A stretch of 64,000 nucleotides of DNA from Priestia filamentosa (lineage in GTDB: Bacteria > Bacillota > Bacilli > Bacillales > Bacillaceae_H). Positions within the stretch are counted from its first letter, which is position 1; the number at the start of each line of letters is the position of its first letter. Shown piece by piece: positions 1 through 8,969 of this stretch. Both the position numbers and the translations under genes were made by a program. The notes beneath the pieces were generated by a model, which worked only from the letters and a program-made list of their open reading frames with translations, did no database searches and had not been told where the DNA came from. The stretch covers positions 496,001 to 560,000 of the forward strand of contig NZ_FXAJ01000002.1 in the NCBI RefSeq assembly GCF_900177535.1. The letters are read 5' to 3'.

Positions 1-1035
1 GGTTTTGGTTGGGCAGGAATCTTTGCTTTATTAACAGCTTTTACAGTACTGAGTTTACAAAAATGGGGTGGATCCTCGCTTTATGTATGGATCGGCTTAG
101 GGGGCAGTGTTCTCTCTTTTCTTTTTCTATTTATTACAGAATATAGTATTACAAAGCCGCTTCTTTCATTTAAACTCATTTTACACAAAAAACCGCTCCT
201 CGCCATCTTAGTCGTTATAACAGGGTATATAGCAATGACGTTAAGCTTAGTTTCACTACAAGGCATCTTAAAAACCGTCAATGCGCTTCCGAATAAAGAG
301 ATGGTCATTGTTTATCTATGCCTGCTTGTTGGAGTAGCCGTTGCTGCCATTTTAAGCTGTTTACTTTATGATAAGTTAGGTCCTGGAATTCTAGGCATGG
401 TAGGGGCTCTCCTTATTATTAGCGTAAACTTAACGTGGATGGATGCCGGGGAGCATGAACCGTATACGTTCTTTGCTATCAGCTTCTTTGTACTGATTTT
501 AGGCGTGGGCTTTACGATTGCTTCAGGGCTTATGGGGGCTGCTTTAGGCGGACCATTGCCAGATTTAGTGCCGCGTATGGCGACTGTTCAATTTTTACGC
601 ATGACTGCATATGCCGCGATTCCGGTTATAAGTAGTTATATATTAAACAACTTCTCTGCCCATCACTTAACAAATGGAAGTTCACAAGATGTAAGTGAAC
701 AAAGCGTTGAAAAATCGCAATTATTAGCTTATCATGACTTGTTTTTTTCTTCTTTCAGTGCAAGTTTGGTATTGTTATGTTTTTCGTTTCTTATGGCCTT
801 AACAGGGAAAGGACATAAGTTAGCTCATAAGCCACACCATGGGCGAAATGAAGAGGGGAAAGAGAATTCACATTCAAATGAGAACGTTGTACAACCCCCT
901 CCACTTTATACAAAAGATGCTGTAATTCCTGATCATGATTACCGAAAAGCACTTCAGAAATTTAAACAGCTTAAACCGGCCAAAACAAATGATGGTGTTT
1001 TTAGAGAAGCATTGAAAAAGTTTAAAGAAAAGTAG
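1..1035 (+). CDS. MFS drug-efflux-type transporter, C-terminal part
   Basis: The frame is open from the first base, so the 5' part lies outside the window; 344 residues are visible. They contain about seven hydrophobic segments and a layout resembling 14-TM DHA2-type exporters: a hydrophobic helix, a charged link ending in EYSITKPLLSF, then a new helix block. An extracellular-type loop with NFSAHHLTNGSS precedes the last membrane segment. The C-terminus is a long hydrophilic His/Lys-rich tail that carries two related blocks, YRKALQKFKQ and FREALKKFKEK. Membrane location and proton-driven efflux are family knowledge; the substrate cannot be read. It ends just before a hairpin terminator, so it is the last gene of its unit. 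Confidence 0.75.
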   Translation, partial: GFGWAGIFALLTAFTVLSLQKWGGSSLYVWIGLGGSVLSFLFLFITEYSITKPLLSFKLILHKKPLLAILVVITGYIAMTLSLVSLQGILKTVNALPNKEMVIVYLCLLVGVAVAAILSCLLYDKLGPGILGMVGALLIISVNLTWMDAGEHEPYTFFAISFFVLILGVGFTIASGLMGAALGGPLPDLVPRMATVQFLRMTAYAAIPVISSYILNNFSAHHLTNGSSQDVSEQSVEKSQLLAYHDLFFSSFSASLVLLCFSFLMALTGKGHKLAHKPHHGRNEEGKENSHSNENVVQPPPLYTKDAVIPDHDYRKALQKFKQLKPAKTNDGVFREALKKFKEK

Positions 1036-1043
1036 AATGATAT

Positions 1044-1087
1044 CCGGAAAATGAACAAACGCAAATTTGTTTATTTTCCGGTTTTAA
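1044..1087 (+). terminator. Rho-independent terminator after the MFS gene
   Basis: A 16-bp stem (1044-1059 with 1066-1081, one G-U pair) with a short loop is followed by TTTTAAT. It separates the MFS gene from the glpP-like gene. Confidence 0.8.
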
Positions 1088-1167
1088 TATACAAGAGAAA
1101 ATGCAAGGATAAAACCTTTTATATGGAATAAAAGATTTTAAAGATGAATACATATATAACATCAAAA

Positions 1168-1182
1168 ATGAAAGCGCTTTAT
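1168..1182 (+). promoter_or_regulatory. cre-like site (CcpA) before the glpP homologue
   Basis: ATGAAAGCGCTTTAT matches the cre consensus WTGNAANCGNWNNCW at 14 of 15 positions. It lies 15-29 bp upstream of the start codon, where CcpA binding would be expected to block transcription. This suggests carbon catabolite repression of the gene and of whatever is read through from it. Confidence 0.6.
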
Positions 1183-1196
1183 ATAAGAGGGTGCAA

Positions 1197-1757
1197 ATGA
1201 ATAATACGATTCCCAATCAAACAGTAATTCCATCTGTACGAAATTTAAAACATTTAGATTTAGCTTTAAAATCACCTTCTCCTTTTATCCTGTTATCTGA
1301 AGCACATATCGGCAACCTACAGTTACTAACTAAAAGATGTCATGCAGTGAATAAAAAAGTGCTTGTTCACCTTGATTTAATAGGGGGGTTAAGTAAAGAC
1401 CAAATAGGATTAAAAATGCTTCGTGACTTATATAAAATAGACGGAGTCATTTCACCAAATGCTAATTTGTTAAAGCGGATAAAAGATTTAGGGCTTATAA
1501 GTATTCAGCGTCTTTTTCTTCTTGATTCTCGTTCGCTTGAATCAGGTTTAAAGGCAATGGAAGAACGCCATTTAGATGCCCTTGAACTTTTGCCAGGTCC
1601 TTTTTCTCTTTATGTAATAGAGAAAGTGAGGAAGGCTACATCATTACCGCTTCTTGCAGGTGGGTTTATTTCCGAAGATCGGATGGTAAAGAAACTGTTT
1701 GAAGGAGGCATCAAAGGAATTACAACAAGCGAGAAACATTTATGGAAAACAAAATAG
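1197..1757 (+). CDS. GlpP-family glycerol-3-phosphate-responsive antiterminator
   Basis: The 186-residue protein has GlpP family blocks in order: VIPSVRN near the start, VHLDLIGGL, GVISPNA, IQRLFLLDS, ALELLPGP, LLAGGFI and GITTSEKHLW at the end. GlpP folds as a TIM-barrel-like RNA-binding regulator that, with glycerol-3-phosphate, prevents termination at leader hairpins. ATG 1197 is chosen over the in-frame GTG 1191 because AGAGGGTG is correctly spaced for it. The gene is not next to glpF, glpK or glpD but to a permease/FGGY-kinase operon, with a strong hairpin in between. It is therefore more likely a paralogue dedicated to that operon than the glycerol regulator itself; this is inference. 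Confidence 0.85.
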   Translation: MNNTIPNQTVIPSVRNLKHLDLALKSPSPFILLSEAHIGNLQLLTKRCHAVNKKVLVHLDLIGGLSKDQIGLKMLRDLYKIDGVISPNANLLKRIKDLGLISIQRLFLLDSRSLESGLKAMEERHLDALELLPGPFSLYVIEKVRKATSLPLLAGGFISEDRMVKKLFEGGIKGITTSEKHLWKTK

Positions 1758-1781
1758 TATGCGAAGGGGAGGCGATGATGA

Positions 1782-1834
1782 GAAACCCTACAAAGCTCTA
1801 GTATTAGCTAGAGCTTTGTAGGGTTTCTTTTTTT
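1782..1834 (+). terminator. Strong hairpin terminator, candidate GlpP antitermination site
   Basis: A perfect 19-bp stem (1782-1800 with 1809-1827), an 8-nt loop and seven Ts follow. It starts only 25 nt after the glpP-like stop and ends about 58 nt before gatC. No convincing promoter is visible between hairpin and gatC, so transcripts reaching gatC probably come through this hairpin. That is the arrangement expected of an antitermination switch, although it could be a plain terminator. Confidence 0.85.
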
Positions 1835-1891
1835 AATAAGGTAGGACAACATCTTCTAAGCTTCACTCTCATGATAAAGGAGGACGATAAA

Positions 1892-3151
1892 ATGAATTTT
1901 ATTAATGGAATTATTGAGTTAGGTCCAACGGTGATGATGCCGATTATTTTCTTTATTCTTTCCTTGATTTTTAGAGTAAAGATTGCCCAAGGCTTCAAAG
2001 CTGCCATGCTTGTTGGAATTGGATTTGTCGGGATTAATCTTGTAATTGGGCTTTTACTTGATACGTTAGGGCCTGCAGCAGAAGCGATGGTACAGCGGTT
2101 TAATTTAAATTTAACTGTTGTTGATCCAGGGTGGCCTGTTGGAGCAACAATTGGATGGGGAACGCCTATTGTTCCATTTGTCGTATTTGGAGCCATTATT
2201 TTAAATGTTGTTCTTCTTTTATTAAAACTTACGAAAACCGTAAATATCGATATTTTTAATTATTGGCATTTCATGTTAACAGGTGGTGTTGTATACGCTG
2301 TGACAAATAGCATCGTGATTTCTGTGGTTAGTGCATTACTTCATTTTTTAATTGCCATCATTATAGCGGATTTAACAGCCAAAAGAATTCAAGAACAATA
2401 CGATTTAAAAGGAGTTTCTTTTGCACATGCAACATCTGCGATCTATGTACCAATTGGAATTGTGATGAACTGGATAATAGAACGCATTCCTGGATTAAAC
2501 AAAGTAAAAGCGTCCCCAGAAGAAATTACAAAGAGATATGGGGTAATGGGAGAACCGCTAACGCTTGGGACAATACTAGGTATTTTATTAGGACTTCTTG
2601 CAGGTCTTCCACTTGCAGATGTTGTGACACTTGGCATTAAAGTTGCCTCAGTTATGGTTCTACTTCCTGCAATGATTAATATACTTGTCCAAGGGCTTGA
2701 AATTGTTCGAGAAGCAGCAGAAGTATTGTTGAAAAAGAAATTTCCAGATCGGGAGTTTTACATTGGACTTGATACCGCCTTACTTGTTGGAAATCCAGCT
2801 GTTTTAGCAACAGGGCTTTTACTTATTCCAGGTGCTCTTCTTTTGGCTATTATTTTACCAGGAAATAAAGTTCTTCCATTTGTTGATCTAGCTTCACTCG
2901 TCTTTCTTTTACCAATGGCAGCTCCTTTTTTAAAGAGAAACCTCGTCCGACTTTTCTTAACAGGAATGGTGTTTGTGACATTTGTTCTTTATGCAGGAAC
3001 GTCAATTTCTTCTTACTATACGAAAGCTGCTGAAATGGTAAATGTAACGCTTCCAGAGAGCGTTCAGTCAGCAACAGGCTTATCGAACTTAGTTGGTGGA
3101 GCGACCACACCTCTTGGTTGGCTTATTATTGAAATTTCAAAGCTATTTTAA
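1892..3151 (+). CDS. PTS galactitol-type EIIC (GatC-like) permease, orphan
   Basis: A 420-residue polytopic membrane protein with about ten hydrophobic segments and the GatC-family layout, including GWPVGATIGWGTP-like residues near position 80-90, HFMLTGGVVYA and DTALLVGNPAVLATGLLL. The start ATG 1892 follows AAAGGAGG at ideal spacing; an ATG 21 bp further upstream has no site. GatC normally works with EIIA and EIIB, which phosphorylate the sugar on entry. Neither is encoded here. The next gene is a sugar kinase, which suggests that the substrate enters unphosphorylated and is phosphorylated afterwards (inference). First gene of a five-gene operon. Confidence 0.85.
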   Translation: MNFINGIIELGPTVMMPIIFFILSLIFRVKIAQGFKAAMLVGIGFVGINLVIGLLLDTLGPAAEAMVQRFNLNLTVVDPGWPVGATIGWGTPIVPFVVFGAIILNVVLLLLKLTKTVNIDIFNYWHFMLTGGVVYAVTNSIVISVVSALLHFLIAIIIADLTAKRIQEQYDLKGVSFAHATSAIYVPIGIVMNWIIERIPGLNKVKASPEEITKRYGVMGEPLTLGTILGILLGLLAGLPLADVVTLGIKVASVMVLLPAMINILVQGLEIVREAAEVLLKKKFPDREFYIGLDTALLVGNPAVLATGLLLIPGALLLAIILPGNKVLPFVDLASLVFLLPMAAPFLKRNLVRLFLTGMVFVTFVLYAGTSISSYYTKAAEMVNVTLPESVQSATGLSNLVGGATTPLGWLIIEISKLF

Positions 3152-3170
3152 CGAGAAGGGGGAAGCAAAG

Positions 3171-4679
3171 ATGGGGAAGTATGTGCTAGGGATTGATAAT
3201 GGGGGAACCGTGACAAAAGCAAGTCTCTTCTCACTTGACGGAAAAGAAATTGCTGTTGCTAGTCGAAAAACAGAGATGTATATGCCATATCCAGGACATA
3301 CAGAAAGGGACTGTAAAGAATTATGGGAAGCTAATGTAGCTGTTATTCAAGAAATACTTCAAAAATCTAAAATTGATGGGGAAGAGATTATAAGTGTTGC
3401 AACAACAGGACATGGAAATGGATTATATGTTGTGGATGAAAAAGGAGAAGCTGTTCGGAATGGAATTATTTCAACAGACTCACGTGCAAAAGAGATTGTT
3501 GAAGTTTGGAAAAGGCAGGGAATAGAAGAGAGAATTTTGCCAAAAACAATGCAGTCGGTATGGCCAGGTCAACCAGCAGCTCTTTTAGCTTGGGTTCAAA
3601 AATATGAACCTGCTACTCTTCATAAAACAAAGTGGATTTTTATGTGCAAAGACTATATTAGATATCTTCTAACAGGTGAAGCATATGCCGAGATTACCGA
3701 CATTTCTGGAACTAGTTTATTAAATAGCAGAGAGAAAAAATATGATGAAAGCCTTCTAAAAGAACTTGGGATTGAAAGCATATACGAAAAGCTGCCTCCC
3801 ATTCTTTATTCCGGAGAAATTGGTGGATATATTACAAATAAAGTAGCGCAATTAACAGGATTAAAAGAAGGCACCCCTGTTGCAGGTGGATTATTTGATA
3901 TTGATGCAGCTGCTATTGCGACTGGTACAACAGACGAAGAAAAACTATGTATTGTAGCAGGAACGTGGAGTATTAATGAGTTTATTACAAAGAAACCAAT
4001 TGTGGATAAAGATTTATTTATGACCTCTCTTTTTTGCATACCAGGGTATTGGCTCACTTTAGAAGGAAGTCCAACATCGGCAAGTAACTTAGAGTGGTAC
4101 GTAAAAGAGTATTTCAATTCAGAACATGAAGAGGCAAAACGAAAAGGAATTTCTGTTTATGATCTTTGTAACGAAATGGTAGAGAATATTAAACCACATG
4201 AATCGAACATTCTCTTTTTTCCGTTTCTCTTTGGATCAAATGTTCATAGGGATGCAAAAGCGTGTTTCTTTGGGTTTAATGGCTGGCATACAAAAGCACA
4301 CATGCTTAGAGCTCTATATGAAGGGGTTGTTTTTGGGCATAAAATTCATGTTGATAAGCTTATGGAATATCGAGAAAAGCCAAACGTTATCCGGATTGCT
4401 GGAGGAGCAACAAAGTCTAAGGTATGGATGCAAATGTTTGCCGATATCTTACAAACACCTGTTGAAGTTGTTGTAGGGACAGAACAAGGAACACTTGGAG
4501 CAGCCATTTGTGCAGCGATAGCAGTAGGAGCATATCCTTCCTTTGAAGAAGGAGCAAAAGCAATGGTTCAAAAGGGAAGAACATATAAACCAAATGAAGC
4601 ACTAAAAGAAATATACGAAGAGAAATATAGCTATTTCACTTCAGTATTAGCAGCATTAGAACCGGTTTGGAAGCCTTAA
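3171..4679 (+). CDS. FGGY-family carbohydrate kinase (L-xylulose kinase-like)
   Basis: A 503-residue kinase. The N-terminal phosphate-binding block is GIDNGGTVTK (residues 7-16); PYPGHTERD, ATTGHGNGLY, GTPVAGGLFDIDAAA and the C-terminal RIAGGATKSKVW block are typical of FGGY kinases. The overall pattern is closest to what I know of LyxK-like L-xylulose or ketose kinases, with PSPTSASNLEW-type residues in the middle. It should transfer phosphate from ATP to a polyol or ketose in the cytoplasm. ATG 3171 follows GAAGGGGGAAG; the longer in-frame extension overlaps gatC and lacks a site. It is 19 bp after gatC, inside the operon. Substrate not determined. Confidence 0.85.
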   Translation: MGKYVLGIDNGGTVTKASLFSLDGKEIAVASRKTEMYMPYPGHTERDCKELWEANVAVIQEILQKSKIDGEEIISVATTGHGNGLYVVDEKGEAVRNGIISTDSRAKEIVEVWKRQGIEERILPKTMQSVWPGQPAALLAWVQKYEPATLHKTKWIFMCKDYIRYLLTGEAYAEITDISGTSLLNSREKKYDESLLKELGIESIYEKLPPILYSGEIGGYITNKVAQLTGLKEGTPVAGGLFDIDAAAIATGTTDEEKLCIVAGTWSINEFITKKPIVDKDLFMTSLFCIPGYWLTLEGSPTSASNLEWYVKEYFNSEHEEAKRKGISVYDLCNEMVENIKPHESNILFFPFLFGSNVHRDAKACFFGFNGWHTKAHMLRALYEGVVFGHKIHVDKLMEYREKPNVIRIAGGATKSKVWMQMFADILQTPVEVVVGTEQGTLGAAICAAIAVGAYPSFEEGAKAMVQKGRTYKPNEALKEIYEEKYSYFTSVLAALEPVWKP

Positions 4680-4697
4680 AAGGAGGGGCAGGGCAAT

Positions 4698-5456
4698 ATG
4701 GATCTTTGTTTAAAAGGAAAAACGGCCATTATAACGGGGAGTTCAAGAGGTGTTGGAAGAGAGATTGCACTCACCCTTGCTAAAGAAGGAGCAAATATCG
4801 TACTTCATTACAATCGAAATGCTGAAAATGCAATCGAAATTGCGGACCTTATTAATCAAAATTACAGCAAATGCGTTGCTGTTCAAGCTGACTTAGCGCA
4901 TGAAGAGGGATGTAAAAAGATCATTCAAAAAGGAAAAGAAGCTTTTGGGGAGCTTCATATTTTAGTAAACAATGCGGGAATATGGCCTAAAAACTGGGTG
5001 AAAGATATGTCTCTTGTCGAGTGGGAAAACACGATGAAAGTGAATCTTACCGCTGTTTTCTTGACGTGCCAAAGCTTTGTAAATCATTTACTTGAAGAAG
5101 AGCGAACAGGGACCATTTTAAATTTAACGTCACAAGCAGCATTTCATGGTTCAACAACAGGGCATGCTCATTATGCAGCAAGTAAAGCAGGAGTTGTTTC
5201 TTTTACGGTTTCATTAGCACGGGAAGTCGCGAAAAATGGAATTAACGTAAATGCCCTTGCATTAGGAATTGTGGAAACAGATATGATGGGGGACGCGCTA
5301 CAAGAAAACAGAGACTATTACGTAAACCGGATTCCGATTGGAAGAGTAGCACAACCAGAGGAAATAGCTGAAATTGCGGCGTTTCTCGTTTCAAGAAAAG
5401 CCCGCTATATGACGGGAGCAACAGTTGATGCAACAGGTGGAATGTTAATGAGGTAA
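4698..5456 (+). CDS. SDR-family oxidoreductase (polyol/FabG-like)
   Basis: A 252-residue classical short-chain dehydrogenase. Visible are the NAD(P)-binding TGSSRGVG (residues 13-20), NNAG (91-94), a catalytic Tyr159/Lys163 pair in YAASK, and GIVETDMM after strand six. It lies 18 bp after the kinase with an AAAGGAGG site, in the same operon. In this setting it most likely oxidises a polyol to a ketose or reduces a pathway intermediate; the FabG-like sequence alone does not tell which. Confidence 0.8.
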   Translation: MDLCLKGKTAIITGSSRGVGREIALTLAKEGANIVLHYNRNAENAIEIADLINQNYSKCVAVQADLAHEEGCKKIIQKGKEAFGELHILVNNAGIWPKNWVKDMSLVEWENTMKVNLTAVFLTCQSFVNHLLEEERTGTILNLTSQAAFHGSTTGHAHYAASKAGVVSFTVSLAREVAKNGINVNALALGIVETDMMGDALQENRDYYVNRIPIGRVAQPEEIAEIAAFLVSRKARYMTGATVDATGGMLMR

Positions 5457-5467
5457 GGAGTGAAACT

Positions 5468-6322
5468 ATGCTTGTTTCGTTAAAAGAAGTAGTAGAGGAT
5501 GCAAGAGCCAAGCAGTATGCAGTGCCTGCTTTTGATTGTATAAATGATGTTATGGTTCGAACCATTCTTGACAAAGCTGAACAACAGCGCTCACCCGTTA
5601 TTCTAATGTGTCTTGAGCATAACTTAAAAGAACGGAAAGGATTTGTCTATTTAGCTGAGTATATTAAAGCTGTTGTACCTTTTTATGATATACCGATTGT
5701 GCTTCATCTTGATCATGCAATGGGTGTAGAGTTAGTGGAAGAAGCAATAAAATTTGGTTTTTCTTCTGTTATGATTGATGGTTCAAGCCTTCCTTTTCAA
5801 GATAATATGGCTCTAACCAAAAGAGTGACAGATCTTGCTCACCCTAGAGGAATTAGTGTAGAAGCAGAGCTTGGGCATGTTGGAGGAGCAGAGCTTGGAG
5901 GGGATTATGGAAGCGACTCTAAACTAACAGAGCCTTCCCAAGTGGAAGCATTCATTGAGAAAACAAATGTTGATGCTCTTGCTGTTTCTATTGGAACTTC
6001 TCACGGTGTGTATCAGGCAGAACCTTCTTTAAATATAGAAAGAACAAAAGAAATTAACAAAGTAAGCAAAATACCACTTGTTCTTCACGGTGGTTCTGGT
6101 ACACCTCCTGATCAAATACAAAAAGTGATTGAAAACGGGATTAGTAAAGTGAACTTGTATGCAGACTGCCGCATTGCGATGGCAAAAGGAGTAAAAGAAT
6201 CTGCAAAACAAATTAGGAGAATTGATCCTTTACCAGAGGATTTATTCGCCCCTGTGAAAGAGCATCTTGCACATGTTGTTGAAGAAAAAATAATCTTGCT
6301 TCGTTCAAATAACCGAGTATAA
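5468..6322 (+). CDS. Class II (zinc) ketose-phosphate aldolase
   Basis: A 284-residue aldolase of the FbaA/GatY/KbaY family. The zinc and catalytic residues are visible: Asp82-His83 in HLDHA, Glu134 in VEAELG, His179 in GTSHG and His207 in LHGGSG. Family members cleave ketose phosphates to dihydroxyacetone phosphate and an aldehyde. Lying 11 bp behind the SDR and after a ketose-type kinase, it probably splits the phosphorylated ketose. If the product is DHAP, reduction to glycerol-3-phosphate could feed back on the GlpP-like regulator (inference). It is unlikely to be the housekeeping FBP aldolase, given its context. Confidence 0.85.
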   Translation: MLVSLKEVVEDARAKQYAVPAFDCINDVMVRTILDKAEQQRSPVILMCLEHNLKERKGFVYLAEYIKAVVPFYDIPIVLHLDHAMGVELVEEAIKFGFSSVMIDGSSLPFQDNMALTKRVTDLAHPRGISVEAELGHVGGAELGGDYGSDSKLTEPSQVEAFIEKTNVDALAVSIGTSHGVYQAEPSLNIERTKEINKVSKIPLVLHGGSGTPPDQIQKVIENGISKVNLYADCRIAMAKGVKESAKQIRRIDPLPEDLFAPVKEHLAHVVEEKIILLRSNNRV

Positions 6323-6337
6323 AAGGAGTGAGAAAAA

Positions 6338-7339
6338 TTGAAACTGCTTGCAATTGGAGACGCTCTTATTCCAGCAGACATAATGGAAGAAGGCTTATCC
6401 TCCTTATCTCTTTATGGAATAGAAGTAGAAGTACGCGAGTGGAAACACAATTCTGTTGAAGCTCTTCAAAAAGACAACTTACTTGTTGAAGGAAATGGCC
6501 CAGAAGCCATTACAGTCGAAAAAGAACTTTTTGATGGAATTGAGACATTTGACGCTATTGTTGTTCAGTTTACTCCTCTATCAAAAGAGATTCTTCAAAG
6601 AGGGAAGAAATTGAAACTCATTGGGGTGTTAAGAGGAGGAACAGAGAATGTCGATCATACAGAAGCAAAAGCACTCGGTATTTCGGTCCTCAATACACCT
6701 GGCCGAAATGCTAGAGCAGTAGCGGAATTTACGTTAGGGATGATTCTATCTGAAGTGAGAAATATTGCTCGCTCCCACGAGGCCTTAAAAAAGGGGAAAT
6801 GGGAAAAAGATTTTCCAAATGGTGAAGAAATTCCAGAACTTAATGAAAAGAAAGTTGGCATTGTTGGTTACGGCAATATTGGAAGATTGCTTGGATCATA
6901 CTTACATGCACTAGGATGTGAACTGTTAATCTATGATGAATATACAGATGACATTCCTTACTACAGTAAAAAAGTATCGTTAGATGAACTTCTCGAGCAG
7001 GCAGACATTGTATCTCTTCACCTCCGTCTCACAGAAGAAACGCATCATTTTATTGGCCAAAAAGAGATTGAGAAAATGAAAGAAACAGCCGTTTTAATTA
7101 ATACAGCTCGCTCAGGCCTTATTGATGAGGAAGCCCTTGTTCAAAGTTTACAAGAAAAAAAGATTATGGGGGCCGCATTAGACGTATTCGACCACGAACC
7201 ACTTCCTTATGATGATAAGCTTTTACAGCTTGAGAATGTTACGATTACGCCTCACCTTGCAGGGAGTACGATTGATGCGTTTAGGCAAAGTCCAAAAAAG
7301 ATGGCGGAATATATAGTAGAGTGGATGAAAGCGAGATAA
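6338..7339 (+). CDS. D-isomer-specific 2-hydroxyacid dehydrogenase (SerA/GyaR-like)
   Basis: A 333-residue protein starting at TTG 6338 after AAAAGGAGTG. It has the Rossmann motif GIVGYGNIG (174-182) and the catalytic triad Arg258 (NTARSG), Glu287 (HEPLP) and His306 (TPHLAG). There is no ACT domain, so it is not a full-length feedback-regulated phosphoglycerate dehydrogenase. As last gene of the operon it may interconvert a 2-hydroxyacid and 2-oxoacid derived from the aldehyde product, for example glycolate/glyoxylate; that assignment is speculative. Confidence 0.8.
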   Translation: MKLLAIGDALIPADIMEEGLSSLSLYGIEVEVREWKHNSVEALQKDNLLVEGNGPEAITVEKELFDGIETFDAIVVQFTPLSKEILQRGKKLKLIGVLRGGTENVDHTEAKALGISVLNTPGRNARAVAEFTLGMILSEVRNIARSHEALKKGKWEKDFPNGEEIPELNEKKVGIVGYGNIGRLLGSYLHALGCELLIYDEYTDDIPYYSKKVSLDELLEQADIVSLHLRLTEETHHFIGQKEIEKMKETAVLINTARSGLIDEEALVQSLQEKKIMGAALDVFDHEPLPYDDKLLQLENVTITPHLAGSTIDAFRQSPKKMAEYIVEWMKAR

Positions 7340-7380
7340 AAAAGACGGGGAGGCGGTAAGAGCCATCCCTGTCTTTTTTA
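7338..7380 (+). terminator. Terminator of the kinase/aldolase operon
   Basis: AAAAAAGACGGGGA pairs with TCCCTGTCTTTTTT around a short inner stem, overlapping the stop codon of the dehydrogenase gene and ending in a T run. Confidence 0.75.
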
Positions 7381-7487
7381 TGGTCATTGGGGAAAGACTT
7401 TCTATACCTTCCTAAGAGAAGAAGGATTCCACCAATAGAAATATTCAATCTTTACTTTGTCCGTAGAAATAAACCTAATAAAAAAGC

Positions 7488-7748
<261 letters not shown>

Positions 7749-7829
7749 TTACTTTGTGAAATGTATCTCTAGAAGTTTAAGTTTTTAAGTATATCACTCT
7801 CTGTTTACTGCCCACATCTCGTTTTCTAT

Positions 7830-8837
7830 TTAAGAATGAACTATTTTTTCCATTATACTCGTACTGTGAAGAGGTTGAACTTTGGCAGTAGGATCAATAT
7901 ATACTTTGGCATTGCTTACAGCTGTCGGAGCTTCGCCAAATCCACTGGCAATGAGTTTTACTTTTCCTGTGTAAGTACAAATATCTCCAGCTGCATAAAT
8001 TCCTTCAACATTTGTTTCCATTTTAGAGTTTACGATAATGGAGTTCTTCTCAAGGGCTAATCCCCAGTCTTTAATTGGTCCAAGGGAAGATAAGAATCCA
8101 TAATTAACGATAACCTCATCTACATCTATGATTTCTTTACGTTCTCCTTTTACCTCTTCTAATAGAACTTGTTCAATTTTTTTATCACCTATCAGTTCTA
8201 CTGGCACAAAAGGAGTAAGAACGTTCACCTTAGATTTACTCAAAGTTTTCACACTGTGTTCATGTGCACGGAATTTATCTCGGCGGTGTACTAAAGTTAC
8301 TTTTTCAGCAATAGGTTCTAGCATTAGCGCCCAATCAACAGCTGAATCACCACCACCAAAAATAACGACTTGTTTGCCAGCGAACTTATTTAAATCATCA
8401 ACAAAGTAATGAAGGTTACTCTGCACATATTTTTCTTCTTCAGGAAGTTCTAATTTTCTTGGTTGAAAGGCACCGTTTCCAGCAGTGATAATAATCGCCT
8501 TTGAGTAATGAGTGTCAGTGCTTGTTATTAACTTAAAAACTCCATTAGATTCTTTTTCTAGTTTATTGACAGATTGGTTAAGGCATATAGTAGGGTTGAA
8601 CTCGCTCATTTGTTCTTTTAAATTATGGATAAGTTCTTGAGCACGAATTTTAGGGAAACCAGCAATATCATAAATGTATTTTTCAGGGTATAGGGCTGAT
8701 AATTGCCCTCCTAATTGAGGAAGACTTTCAATGATTTTTACTGATGTTTGTCTCATACCAGCATAAAAGGCTGTAAATAAACCGACTGGCCCTCCACCAA
8801 TAATTGTGAGATCAAATACTGTATCATCTTGGAACAT
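7830..8837 (-). CDS. Thioredoxin-reductase-type ferredoxin--NADP+ reductase (YumC family)
   Basis: A 335-residue flavoprotein with the FAD motif GGGPVGLF near the N-terminus, a second [11 protein letters not shown] motif for NADPH around residue 160, and [10 protein letters not shown] near residue 280. It lacks the CxxC redox pair of thioredoxin reductases, as expected for YumC-type ferredoxin-NADP reductases. The start is placed at ATG 8837 because AGGAGG lies 11 nt upstream; a further ATG 14 codons upstream lacks a site. It sits between paaK and ferredoxin on the same strand and probably passes electrons from NADPH to that ferredoxin. Confidence 0.88.
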   Translation of the reverse strand: MFQDDTVFDLTIIGGGPVGLFTAFYAGMRQTSVKIIESLPQLGGQLSALYPEKYIYDIAGFPKIRAQELIHNLKEQMSEFNPTICLNQSVNKLEKESNGVFKLITSTDTHYSKAIIITAGNGAFQPRKLELPEEEKYVQSNLHYFVDDLNKFAGKQVVIFGGGDSAVDWALMLEPIAEKVTLVHRRDKFRAHEHSVKTLSKSKVNVLTPFVPVELIGDKKIEQVLLEEVKGERKEIIDVDEVIVNYGFLSSLGPIKDWGLALEKNSIIVNSKMETNVEGIYAAGDICTYTGKVKLIASGFGEAPTAVSNAKVYIDPTAKVQPLHSTSIMEKIVHS

Positions 8838-8969
8838 ATACTCCAATCCTCCTAAGATTGTGGATATAAAACTATTCATAAAACCACTTTAGAGTTATAA
8901 CATTTTAGAAACGGTTTAAGTGTTAATAGTTATGTTGAAAGCTATATATTTCTCCATACATTTCATAAA

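Noticed and set aside
81-308. Minus-strand frame under the first MFS gene
   Set aside because: Lies inside the coding sequence of the clearly coding plus-strand gene and has no family or ribosome site; a shadow.
4198-4476. 92-codon frame in the FGGY kinase
   Set aside because: Alternate frame inside a conserved gene.
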